Assembly (NCBI GenBank): GCA_029262235.1
Contig: JAJCZU010000004.1
Span: forward strand, 1,055,231 to 1,119,230
Direction of reading: 5' to 3'
DNA: 64,000 bases
Source: Candidatus Eiseniibacteriota bacterium
Lineage (GTDB): Bacteria; Orphanbacterota; Orphanbacteria; Orphanbacterales; Orphanbacteraceae
In this document: in pieces, positions 53,822 to 62,516 of the stretch
Numbering within the stretch: the first letter of the stretch is position 1
Layout: the number at the start of each line of letters is the position of its first letter
Notes under the pieces: model-generated
The model's input: the letters and a program-made list of their open reading frames with translations, nothing else
Databases searched by the model: none
What the model was told of the DNA's origin: nothing
Made by a program: the position numbers and the translations under genes

Positions 53822-54548
53822 GAGCGCAAGGAACGCGAAGAGCGCGAAGAGCGCGACGAAACGCGGAGTGGCTTCGGCCGCGCGGGCGGTAGCGAATGTC
53901 GCGGCGGCCGCGCTTCTCGCTGTTCTCCCGGCGCTTCCGGCCGACGCGTCCGTCGACGGTTTCACGATCGCGCGACTCAAGTACGGCGGCGGCGGCGACT
54001 GGTATTCCGATCCGTCGTCACTGCCCAATCTGCTCGAGGGGCTGCGCGAGAGAACGCGCATCCGCGCCGCGGAAGAAGAAACGCAGGTCGGCATTCTCGA
54101 CGAAGAGCTGTTCCGGTACCCGTTTCTCTACGCCACCGGACACGGCGTCATTCGTTTGAGCGAGGCCGAAGTCCAGCGGCTCCGCTACCATCTGATCCAC
54201 GGCGGTTTTCTATGGGTCGACGACAACTACGGTTTCGATCCCTACTTCCGCAGTGAAATCAGACGCGTGTTTCCCGAAGCGGAACTGCGCGAGCTTCCCG
54301 TGGATCACGCCATCTACCATTCCTATTATTCGCTGCCGAAGGGCCTGCCCAAGATTCACGAACACGACGGCGGGGCCCCGCGAGGCTACGGACTCTTTCA
54401 CGACGGGCGACTCGTCGTGTATTACTCATACAACACCGATATCGGTGACGGTCTGGAAGATTTCGAAGTGCACCCGAATCCTCCCGAAAAACGCGAAGAA
54501 GCCCTTCGCATGGCGATCAACATCGTGACATACGCACTGACGCACTAA
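53814..54548 (+). CDS. DUF4159-like exported protein
   Basis: A 244-residue protein. A basic, repeat-like N-terminus (NAKSAKSA) leads to a signal peptide ending PADA, then FTIARLKYGGGGDWYSDPSS, the typical DUF4159 opening, followed by FLYATGHGVIRLSEAEVQRL, GGFLWVDDNYGFDPYFRSEI and the end EALRMAINIVTYALTH. These form a glutamine-amidotransferase-like Rossmann fold of unknown function. In other bacteria such genes are found with MoxR, DUF58 and BatA-like genes. It starts 8 nt inside the kinase gene and ends 10 nt before the DUF4175-like gene. Confidence 0.85.
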   Translation: MDKSARNAKSAKSATKRGVASAARAVANVAAAALLAVLPALPADASVDGFTIARLKYGGGGDWYSDPSSLPNLLEGLRERTRIRAAEEETQVGILDEELFRYPFLYATGHGVIRLSEAEVQRLRYHLIHGGFLWVDDNYGFDPYFRSEIRRVFPEAELRELPVDHAIYHSYYSLPKGLPKIHEHDGGAPRGYGLFHDGRLVVYYSYNTDIGDGLEDFEVHPNPPEKREEALRMAINIVTYALTH

Positions 54549-54558
54549 GGAGTTCGAT

Positions 54559-57500
54559 TTGAGCACCGAACAAGCCTATTCAAAGATTCGGAAAAGACTG
54601 ACCGCGCTTCGCAACAAGTTTCTGCGGCTCGAGTTCTCGATACTCGCGCTTCGCATCCTGGCCGTTGTCGCCGCCGTATTCACGGTGGCGGTGCTGCTGA
54701 CATTCGCTTCGCCATCACTGCAGACCCTGCGTGCCGCCGTGCTCACGGCAATCGGGGCGGGCGTGATCGCGGCGCTCTGGTTCGGCGCGAAAATGGTCCG
54801 CCGCTGGCCCACGATTACGTGGATCGCCGCACAGGCCGAGAAGGCGACGCCGGCGCTCAAGGGCGACCTCCTGCGCGGGGCTCTCTCGCTCTGGCATCGC
54901 AAGGAGAACGAAAACCTCGGGTACTCCGTGCCGCTGATCGAGGCCCTCGTTTCCGACGCGCTCGACAAGTCGGACTCGATTCAGGATCGCGAAGTCATCA
55001 ACCGCAAGAGCCTCCGATCGCACATGGCGATTCTGCCCGCGGCGCTCGCGCTGATCGCGGCGTTCGTTTTTCTGATGCCGGCACGCGTGGCGCGCGTCGC
55101 CAACGCACTCGTGCCGCCGAGCGCGGAGTCGATCCTGGCCGAACTCGGTCTTGCGATCACTCCGGGGGACACGCGCGTCGAGGCGGGCGAGAGCGTGACG
55201 ATCGAAGCCGTCTTCGAAAACTACGACGGCAGAAACGCGGATCTCTTCTATAAGAATGAGGGCGAGTGGACGAAGCTGCCGATGCAGGAAGTCAAAAGAG
55301 ACGCCGCGCGCGGGTTCAAGTCGACTCTCGACGAACTGAGCGCGGAAACGCGGTACAAGGTTCGCTTCCGCGACGGGGAATCGCCCGTGTTCAAGATCGC
55401 GGTGACGAACCGTCCCATCGTGACGCAGCTTGCCTATGCCGTTCGCTATCCGGAATACACCGGGATCGAGCCGGAAACCGTCGACGAAAACGACGGCAAT
55501 ATCCAGGCGCTCTTCGGTTCGGAAGTCTCCCTTCGCGTGAAAGCCAACAAGGACGTCGCGAAGGCGACGCTCGTTCTCGAAGACGGCGACCCCGTCGCCC
55601 TCACCCGCGCCGGGAAGCAGTGGGAGACGACGTTCACGATCGAACAGCCGTTCGCGTACACGATCGCGCTCGAAGACGCAGAGGGCGCGGTCAATCGCAA
55701 CCCCATGCGTTACGAAGTCACGCCGATTCCCGACGAGAAGCCGTTCATTCGCATTCTGTTCCCCGCCGAGAATCTCACGGCGTCACAGGACATGCAGCTT
55801 CCGATTCAATTTGCCGCGATGGACGATTTCGGCGTGCGCTCCGTGAACCTCCGGTATCGCGTGGGCGAAGGCGAAGAGAAGCGCGTCGGATTTTTCTCGA
55901 CGGAGCAGGCCGTGCGCGAAGTGGAGCGCGAGCGTAACTGGGACTTCGGCGCCGAGACGATTCTGCCCGGCGACGTGATCTCGTACTACCTGGAAGCGTA
56001 CGACAACGATCCGCTGAACGGCCCGAAACGCGGCGTGAGTCGCACGTACACGATCATGATGCCTTCCCTCGCCCAGATGTTCACGGAACTCGACGGCGAA
56101 CAGGAAGAAGAGATCGACGACCTCGAATCGGTTTATCAGGAGAGCGAGCGGCTCGAAGCCAAGCTCGACGAACTCGCGCGCGAGATTCAGCGGTCGCAGG
56201 ATGTTTCCTGGGACGAGAAGAAGAAGATCGAGGGCGTTCTCGACAAGCAGAAGGAAATCGAGAAGCAGCTGCGCGACGTGCAGCAGGAACTGCAGCGCAG
56301 CGCCGAGCAGATGGAAGAGAATCGCCTCGTGACGCCCGAAACGCTCGAGCGCATGGAAGAGCTTCACAATCTCATGGAAGAAGTCGCGACGCAGGAAATG
56401 AAAGACGCGATGGAGAAGCTCGCCGAGGCGATGGAGAAGCTCGATCCCGAGATGATCAAGCAGGCCTCCAAAGAGATGCAGATGACACAGAAGGATTTCA
56501 TGGAGCGGCTCGATCGCACGATCGACATGCTGAAGCGCATGAAGGATCTGCAGAATCTCGACGCGCTTGCCGAGGGGATGCAGCGCATGGCCGAAGAGCA
56601 GCGCGCGCTCCGCGAAGAGACGAACGAAGCGTCCGAGCAGGAAATGAAGGAGCTGGCCGCGCAGGAGAAAGCGCTGCAGAAGGAGCTCGAAAAGCTGCAG
56701 AAAGCGATGGAGAAGCTCGCGCAGGATTCGCAGGAAAACTCGCCGGAGTTCTCCGAAGAGATTCAGAAGATGAAAGACAAGATGGCCCAGAGCCAGCCGG
56801 AAAAGAAGATGGAGACGGCCGCACAGAAGATGGAAGAGGGTGACAAGCCCGACGCCACGAAAGAGCAGAAGGATGCCGAGGACAGCTTGTTCGATCTCGC
56901 GTTCCAGCTCGTCGAGTACGGGCAGGCTTGTCAGTCCGCGTCGGATTCGAAAGCACAGGCCGCGTTCGGCGAGAGCATTCAGGACCTGCTTCATCTGAGC
57001 AAGGGACAGGAAACACTTTCGAGCCGTCCGGCGCCGCGTGGCCGCACCTCCGTGGAAGAGCGGCGCTCGTGGGCGGAGCGCCAGCAGGAAGTGGCGACGG
57101 GGCTTTCGCGCGTGATGGACAAGATCCGCGACGTCGGTAAGGATGTCCCCGAACTGTCGTCGGCCGTTCTCTCGTCGCTCATGCGCGTGCGTGACAAAGC
57201 TTCGGCCGCGGCATCGCAGTTCGAAGAGGGCGATCTGAACGTCGCCCAGGCGCGTGGCACGGAAGCGCTGCAGGGTATCAACAAGAATGTGATGGAGCTG
57301 CTTCGCTCGCAGCAGAACCATGCCTCGTCGTGCCAGAACCCGAGCAGTTCGGGCCAGGGCCAGTCGCAGCAGATGCAGCAGATGACACAGCAGCAGCGCA
57401 GCCTGAACGAGCAGATGGGGCAGATGCCGATCCCGAACAACAACCCCGGATCGATGTCGATGGATCAGCAGGCTTCTCTCGGCCGCATGGCCGCGGAGCA

Positions 57501-57906
57501 GCAGCAGATTCGCAAGGGGATGGAGCAGATTTCGAAAGAAGTCCAGGAAGGCGAAGGCACCGGCGAAATCCTGGGCGGCCTCGACGATATCGTGGAAGAG
57601 ATGCGGAAGATCGAGCGCGATCTCGAAAGTGCGCAGATCTCGCCCGAGACGCGTGATCGCCAGGAGCGGATCCTTTCGCGCATGCTGGACGCACAGCGTT
57701 CCCTGCGGGAACGCGGGTACAAGAAGAGCCGGCGATCGAAAGTCGCGCGCGAATTCGAGGCGACGGCGCCCGGACGGCTTCCGTCGTCAGTCGAAGACGT
57801 GAAAGAACGGATGCGCGAAGACCTCGTGAGAATGCCGAACTACCAGTACCCCCCCGAGTACGAGGAGCTTATTCGATCGTATTTTCGATCGCTGACGGAG
57901 AACTGA
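54559..57906 (+). CDS. DUF4175-like membrane protein with long coiled coil
   Basis: A 1115-residue protein. Two membrane helices near residues 30-80 and a third at about 155-175 are followed by Ig-like beta domains (about 205-500; YPEYTGIEPETVDENDG, VRSVNLRYRVGEG, GDVISYYLEAYDNDP) and then about 450 residues of Glu/Lys/Gln-rich coiled coil (MEKLAEAMEKLDPEMI, QKELEKLQKAMEKLAQ), a Gln/Met-rich stretch and a short helical end. This layout is that of DUF4175-type proteins in MoxR/VWA loci. The TTG start has AAGGAG upstream. It is the third gene of the kinase-DUF4159-DUF4175 unit, 4 nt before the next gene. A structural or scaffold role at the inner membrane is inferred. Confidence 0.8.
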   Translation: MSTEQAYSKIRKRLTALRNKFLRLEFSILALRILAVVAAVFTVAVLLTFASPSLQTLRAAVLTAIGAGVIAALWFGAKMVRRWPTITWIAAQAEKATPALKGDLLRGALSLWHRKENENLGYSVPLIEALVSDALDKSDSIQDREVINRKSLRSHMAILPAALALIAAFVFLMPARVARVANALVPPSAESILAELGLAITPGDTRVEAGESVTIEAVFENYDGRNADLFYKNEGEWTKLPMQEVKRDAARGFKSTLDELSAETRYKVRFRDGESPVFKIAVTNRPIVTQLAYAVRYPEYTGIEPETVDENDGNIQALFGSEVSLRVKANKDVAKATLVLEDGDPVALTRAGKQWETTFTIEQPFAYTIALEDAEGAVNRNPMRYEVTPIPDEKPFIRILFPAENLTASQDMQLPIQFAAMDDFGVRSVNLRYRVGEGEEKRVGFFSTEQAVREVERERNWDFGAETILPGDVISYYLEAYDNDPLNGPKRGVSRTYTIMMPSLAQMFTELDGEQEEEIDDLESVYQESERLEAKLDELAREIQRSQDVSWDEKKKIEGVLDKQKEIEKQLRDVQQELQRSAEQMEENRLVTPETLERMEELHNLMEEVATQEMKDAMEKLAEAMEKLDPEMIKQASKEMQMTQKDFMERLDRTIDMLKRMKDLQNLDALAEGMQRMAEEQRALREETNEASEQEMKELAAQEKALQKELEKLQKAMEKLAQDSQENSPEFSEEIQKMKDKMAQSQPEKKMETAAQKMEEGDKPDATKEQKDAEDSLFDLAFQLVEYGQACQSASDSKAQAAFGESIQDLLHLSKGQETLSSRPAPRGRTSVEERRSWAERQQEVATGLSRVMDKIRDVGKDVPELSSAVLSSLMRVRDKASAAASQFEEGDLNVAQARGTEALQGINKNVMELLRSQQNHASSCQNPSSSGQGQSQQMQQMTQQQRSLNEQMGQMPIPNNNPGSMSMDQQASLGRMAAEQQQIRKGMEQISKEVQEGEGTGEILGGLDDIVEEMRKIERDLESAQISPETRDRQERILSRMLDAQRSLRERGYKKSRRSKVAREFEATAPGRLPSSVEDVKERMREDLVRMPNYQYPPEYEELIRSYFRSLTEN

Positions 57907-57910
57907 CCCG

Positions 57911-60493
57911 ATGCACTTTGCGGTTGGTGGGGTTCTCCTGCTGCTGTACCTGTTGACGCTTTGTCCGACGGTTTACGTCGGCGACTCCGGAGAGTTGGTG
58001 ACGGCCGCCTATGAGCTGGGCGTCGCCCACCCTCCGGGGTATCCGCTCTATGTACTGCTTGCCCGTCTCGCGACCCTGCTCCCTTTCGGTGAAATCGCTT
58101 TTCGCGTAAACCTTCTGTCCGCGCTTGCCTCGGCTGCCGCGGGCCTCGTGCTGACGATGACTCTGACCGGCGCGCGGTTCGGCCGGTCTGCGCGAGGTGC
58201 GGGCAGCGGTGCCGGGCTCTTCTCGCCGCGGTCGATGGCGGCGGGGGCGCTCGTTCTGACGCTCTTCGTATCTTCACTCGTCTGGCTCGAAAGCGTGAAG
58301 GCCGAAGTCTACACGCTGCACGCGCTTCTCATCGCACTCGTGCTGTATGCGGCCGACCGCAGACGCTACGTTCTCAGCCTCTTCCTGATCGGGCTCGGCG
58401 CCGCGAATCATCAGACAATCGTGCTGCTTGTGCCCGGCGTTCTCTATCTGATGCGTGCGCGCGGGGATCTGGACGCGTCGCGTGTGGTGCGCGGCGTTCT
58501 GTTCGCCCTGGTCGCGTCCACGCTCTACTTCGTGATGCTCGTCCGCCCGGGTGACGACGTTTTCGCATGGCGCAAACCGAATGATCTTGCCGGCCTCGTC
58601 GCGCATGTTCTGCGCACGCAGTACGGCGAACTGTCGGATCTGCCGCGTTCCGGTTCGCTCCTGCTGCAGCAGGCTGTCTACTTCACCGTGCTGCTCGTGA
58701 AGACTTTCCCGCCCGCGGTGCTTCTCCCGTGGGCGTTCGCGCACGCATGGTGGAGCGGGGAGCGGGGGCGTTCGCACGTGATCCACTTCGCGTTCACTGG
58801 TCCGTTTCTGCTCGTATTCCTGAATCATGGAACGGGCGCGCTCGACGGCGCCGTGGCATCGGTTTACTACATACCAGCCGCGATTCTCGCGCTGCTGATC
58901 ACGGCCCCGCTCGTACTCGACTTCATGAGAGCGAGGCCGCCGGCGCTTTCGTACGCGGCGCTCGCTCTGCCCGCGTGTCTCCTGGTCGTCGGCTGGAATA
59001 CGTGCAACGCGCGCGGCGTCACGCTCGCCCGTGAAGTGGCGGCCGCCACGCTCGCGGCCGTACCGCAGGACGGGTACCTGCTCACCGAGGGCGACAACAA
59101 CACGTTCCCTCTATTCTATGTGCAGCGAATCCTCGGAGAACGACCGGACGTCACGATCGTGGACCGCGACCTGAATTTCTTCGGGAACGCGCTCGGCATC
59201 CCCATCGATTCGCGGACGCGGTTCGATGAGCGCGATCGCGCTCTCTCCGGGCTTCTGCTCAGGCCCGACACGCAGGTTGCGAGCGTGAACAGATTTACGG
59301 ATGAAATGGAGGGGCAGGCGCTGCTTTCCGCCGGTCCTGTGTATCGATTCGTCCAGTCGCGGGAACTGATCGCCCCGGCGCGGGCGGCGTTTTATCACGC
59401 ATCGGGTCGACCGTCTTCGCCGAGCGGGGACTACTTCGTGCGCAGGCTCGCGATCAACTACGCATCCCGCTGGCTCGATCATTATGCGCTTACCGGGGAT
59501 GTCAGCGCGCTCCGGGAGGAGTCGAGCCGGCTCGCGGCGTGGGCGGGGAACGTGCGCGAAGCGATGCTCGTGCTCGGCCGCAGTCGTGCGGCGAGCGGGG
59601 ATACGACCGCCGCGATCAAGACATTGCGCGAAGGCGTGCTTCACGATCCGGGGTACGCGCAGGGGAGGCGCGAACTCGGCGGCCTGCTCTACGCCCGTCT
59701 CGATTTTCTCGGCGCCGCCGAGCAGTACCGGGCCGTGGCCGAGTCCGAAGGGCTCGCGGGCGACTGGCTGAACTTCGCGAACGCGCTCCGTTCGTCGGGG
59801 CGCCGGTCCGAGGCGATCGAAGCGTATGGTCGGGTGGAGGAGGCTCCCGAAGTGGACCTCGAAATTCTACTGGCGCTCGCGCGTGGATACGGGGCCCTGC
59901 AGCTCGACTCGGAGGGCGTGCGCGTTCTCGAAGAAGTGCGCCGGCGCAGCGCCTCATTCGGCGCGTATGAAGAGCTGGCGGACGGCTACGATCGACTGGG
60001 GGATCCGGCGCGCGCGCTCGAGACTTATCGTGTGGCACGCACGAATGAGCCCGAAAGTGCCGATATTGCCTACAAGGGCGGCGTGGCGGCTCTGCGCACC
60101 GGCGATTACGCCTACGCGGAGTCGGAACTGCGCCGGTCGCTCAAACTCGCGCCCGAGGGCTTTGGGGCGATGAACGCGCTCGCGTTTCTTCTCTATCAGA
60201 AGGGGGAGAACCTGGGCGACGCGCTGCAATGGGTCGACCTCGCCATCGATTTGGCGGATAGTAGCGTGGTAGGTTACTACTACGACACACGAGGCGCGAT
60301 CCTTCGCAGGATGGGCCGGCGCGCGGGGGCGGAAGAAGCCTTCCGAGTCGCGATCGACCTTACGCCCGCGAGCGATCCGGCGGCGAGAGCCGAAAGCCAC
60401 GCGAATCTCGCGGAGCTGTGCGAAGCGACCGGACGTGCGGAAGAGGCACTCCGGCTCCGTGCGCAGGCGGACTCGCTCCGCAATCTCCCGTAG
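57911..60493 (+). CDS. DUF2723 membrane protein with C-terminal TPR repeats
   Basis: An 860-residue protein. The first 350 residues are the DUF2723 family: about ten membrane helices with CPTVYVGDSGELVTAAYELG and AHPPGYPLYVLLARL near the N-terminus, reminiscent of protein O-mannosyltransferase-type enzymes whose acidic residue (GDSGE here) sits in the first loop. A lumenal region follows (EGDNNTFPLFYVQRILGE), and the last 300 residues are TPR repeats (ALETYRVARTNEPESADIAY, AVALRTGDY-like). A glycosyl-transfer role is suggested by the family comparison only. GGAG in the preceding gene's end serves as ribosome site, so it is coupled to the DUF4175-like gene. Confidence 0.82.
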   Translation: MHFAVGGVLLLLYLLTLCPTVYVGDSGELVTAAYELGVAHPPGYPLYVLLARLATLLPFGEIAFRVNLLSALASAAAGLVLTMTLTGARFGRSARGAGSGAGLFSPRSMAAGALVLTLFVSSLVWLESVKAEVYTLHALLIALVLYAADRRRYVLSLFLIGLGAANHQTIVLLVPGVLYLMRARGDLDASRVVRGVLFALVASTLYFVMLVRPGDDVFAWRKPNDLAGLVAHVLRTQYGELSDLPRSGSLLLQQAVYFTVLLVKTFPPAVLLPWAFAHAWWSGERGRSHVIHFAFTGPFLLVFLNHGTGALDGAVASVYYIPAAILALLITAPLVLDFMRARPPALSYAALALPACLLVVGWNTCNARGVTLAREVAAATLAAVPQDGYLLTEGDNNTFPLFYVQRILGERPDVTIVDRDLNFFGNALGIPIDSRTRFDERDRALSGLLLRPDTQVASVNRFTDEMEGQALLSAGPVYRFVQSRELIAPARAAFYHASGRPSSPSGDYFVRRLAINYASRWLDHYALTGDVSALREESSRLAAWAGNVREAMLVLGRSRAASGDTTAAIKTLREGVLHDPGYAQGRRELGGLLYARLDFLGAAEQYRAVAESEGLAGDWLNFANALRSSGRRSEAIEAYGRVEEAPEVDLEILLALARGYGALQLDSEGVRVLEEVRRRSASFGAYEELADGYDRLGDPARALETYRVARTNEPESADIAYKGGVAALRTGDYAYAESELRRSLKLAPEGFGAMNALAFLLYQKGENLGDALQWVDLAIDLADSSVVGYYYDTRGAILRRMGRRAGAEEAFRVAIDLTPASDPAARAESHANLAELCEATGRAEEALRLRAQADSLRNLP

Positions 60494-60554
60494 TGCGGGA
60501 ACTCGGGGAACGAACCTCGTGTACCAAGAGCAGACGACGCCAGAAAGGGTCCCA

Positions 60555-62516
60555 GTGAATCGCATCAGCCGTTTGCCCCACTCTCATCATCCGCTCCCGG
60601 CGCGCGCGGCGCGCCCGCGCGCATTACGTGTTTTGCGCGCCTTGCCTGCGTTCCGCGCCTTGCCTGGCGCCGGACTCTTCGTGCTGCTCGCCGTATTCGG
60701 ATCGATCACGGTGAGCGGGCCCGCATTCGGCCAGGCACAGACGCAGACTCAGCTTCCGGACAAAACGCGGAAGCAACCGCTCGAGCCGGAGGAACTCGCA
60801 TTTCAAAGACGCCTCGACGAGGCGAACCGCAGCCTGCGGCGCGGTAATGCCGCTTCGGCCAGGCGCACGTTCGAAATTCTGCTCAAAGAGCGCCCGGATC
60901 ACCATGACGCGTTCGTCGGCTACGTGACCGCACGCATCGATCTCTACGAACTCGAGGGGCTCGCGGATCTCGTGCAGCGGAAATCCGAATTCAATCCGAA
61001 CGATGCGGATTACGTTCTGCTGATGGGCGATGTGTACGCCGTGGGCGGTGACGGCGAGCGTGCGCTCTCTGTGTGGCGGGCCGCGCTGAAGTTGTTCCCT
61101 GACGAAACCGCCGGCTACCGCGAGATCGGCGATCGAATGGCGAACCGGCGCATGGTACCCGAAGCGATTCAGTGGTTCGAGGACGCGCGCGTTACGTTGA
61201 AGAGCCCGAACCGTTTCGCGCGCAATCTCGCCTCGCTCTACGACCTGCTCGGCGAGGGGGATCGCGTGGCGCAGGAACTCGTGCGGGCCGTCGTCGAAGG
61301 CACGATGAAAGACAGCGAAATGCTGCGGCGCATGAAAGAGCTGCGCGCCGACGGCGGGCTCGACGCCTATCCGTACGGGTTGCTGCAGACCGCCCTTCGC
61401 GAGAATCCGGATCTCGGAGGTTTGCGCGAAGTGCTCGGCAGCCTGCTGCTCGACGATCGCCGCTGCGGCGACGCGCTGAATCATTATGTAGAACTCGATA
61501 ACGGCGGCCGCACGTGCGGCGCCTTTCTATTGCCGTTCGCGCGCACCGCGTCGGCCAAAGGGTGCGTGGACGCGGCGACCGAAGCGCTCGAAGCGCTGCT
61601 CGCGAAGTGCGACCGGCCCACCGTGCGGATCGAAAGCCAGTTCATGCTCGCTTCGATCTATCGCCAGGACGGCCAGGCGGACCGCGCGGCCGGCGTCTAT
61701 CAGTCGCTTCTCGACAACACGAAGAACCCCGGCGACCGGAGCCGTGCGAACTACGAACTCGGCATGCTCTATCTGGAAGATCTCGGAGACGCGAAGAAAG
61801 CGATTCCGATCCTCAAGGAGCTGCTCAAGGGGAAACAGGGTGTGCACGGCACGGAGGCCCGCTTCGCGCTCGCCCGCGCGTACCTTCTCGACGCGGAAAC
61901 CGAGCGCGCGATTCAGGAATATCAGGCGATCGAGACCGAGGCCGGCGACGATCTCATGCGCGAGCGCGCGATCTACCTGCGGGGGGAAGCCCAGTACTAT
62001 GCAGGTGACATCGACGGCGCACTCGCTTCGTATCGCGAAGTGATCGACCGTTTTCCGACCGGCGACTACGTGAACGACGCGCTCGAACAGTCGATCTTTC
62101 TGTCCGAGCATCGTGACGCCGGCGACATTCCGCTTCGCGAATACGCGACCTGCCTGCTTATGATCGACCGTCACGAGTACCGGGAGGCGAAGGCGCGGCT
62201 CGACGAACTGCTCAGCAGCCTGCTTCTTTCGAAGCTGCGTGATGATTTCGCATGGCAGCTTGCCGTTATCGAGGAAGAAGAGGGGCGCTATGAAAGCGCC
62301 ATCGAACGCCTGCAGTCAATCGTGACCGATTTTCCCGCGGAACGCCTCGCGCAGGCCGCGCACGTCAAGATCGGCGATCTCTACAGCAGCAATCTGCAGA
62401 ATCTCCCGCAGGCCATCGCGCAGTACGAATCGTTCCTGCTCGCGCATCCTGGCAGCATTCTCTCCGATGAAGTAAGACGCAAAAAGCGTGAGGCGGAAGC
62501 ACAGAATGAACTCTAG
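60555..62516 (+). CDS. Exported TPR-repeat protein
   Basis: A 653-residue protein. After a basic, repetitive leader (RALRVLRALPAFRALPGAGL) and a hydrophobic core ending PAFGQAQ, the mature chain is entirely TPR-like (RRTFEILLKERPDHHDAFVG, AIPILKELLKGKQGVHGTEA, AIAQYESFLLAHPGSILSDE). Such periplasmic TPR proteins usually hold complexes together, as BamD and CpoB do. The GTG at 60555 with AAAGGG upstream is chosen; the open frame runs 40 codons further but that is in the spacer and preceding gene. It overlaps the next gene by 11 nt. Confidence 0.78.
   Translation: MNRISRLPHSHHPLPARAARPRALRVLRALPAFRALPGAGLFVLLAVFGSITVSGPAFGQAQTQTQLPDKTRKQPLEPEELAFQRRLDEANRSLRRGNAASARRTFEILLKERPDHHDAFVGYVTARIDLYELEGLADLVQRKSEFNPNDADYVLLMGDVYAVGGDGERALSVWRAALKLFPDETAGYREIGDRMANRRMVPEAIQWFEDARVTLKSPNRFARNLASLYDLLGEGDRVAQELVRAVVEGTMKDSEMLRRMKELRADGGLDAYPYGLLQTALRENPDLGGLREVLGSLLLDDRRCGDALNHYVELDNGGRTCGAFLLPFARTASAKGCVDAATEALEALLAKCDRPTVRIESQFMLASIYRQDGQADRAAGVYQSLLDNTKNPGDRSRANYELGMLYLEDLGDAKKAIPILKELLKGKQGVHGTEARFALARAYLLDAETERAIQEYQAIETEAGDDLMRERAIYLRGEAQYYAGDIDGALASYREVIDRFPTGDYVNDALEQSIFLSEHRDAGDIPLREYATCLLMIDRHEYREAKARLDELLSSLLLSKLRDDFAWQLAVIEEEEGRYESAIERLQSIVTDFPAERLAQAAHVKIGDLYSSNLQNLPQAIAQYESFLLAHPGSILSDEVRRKKREAEAQNEL

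Noticed and set aside
55783-57321. 512-codon minus-strand frame rich in Leu, His and Phe
   Set aside because: It is the reverse complement of the Glu/Lys/Gln coiled coil of the DUF4175-like protein, which automatically yields Leu/Phe codons.
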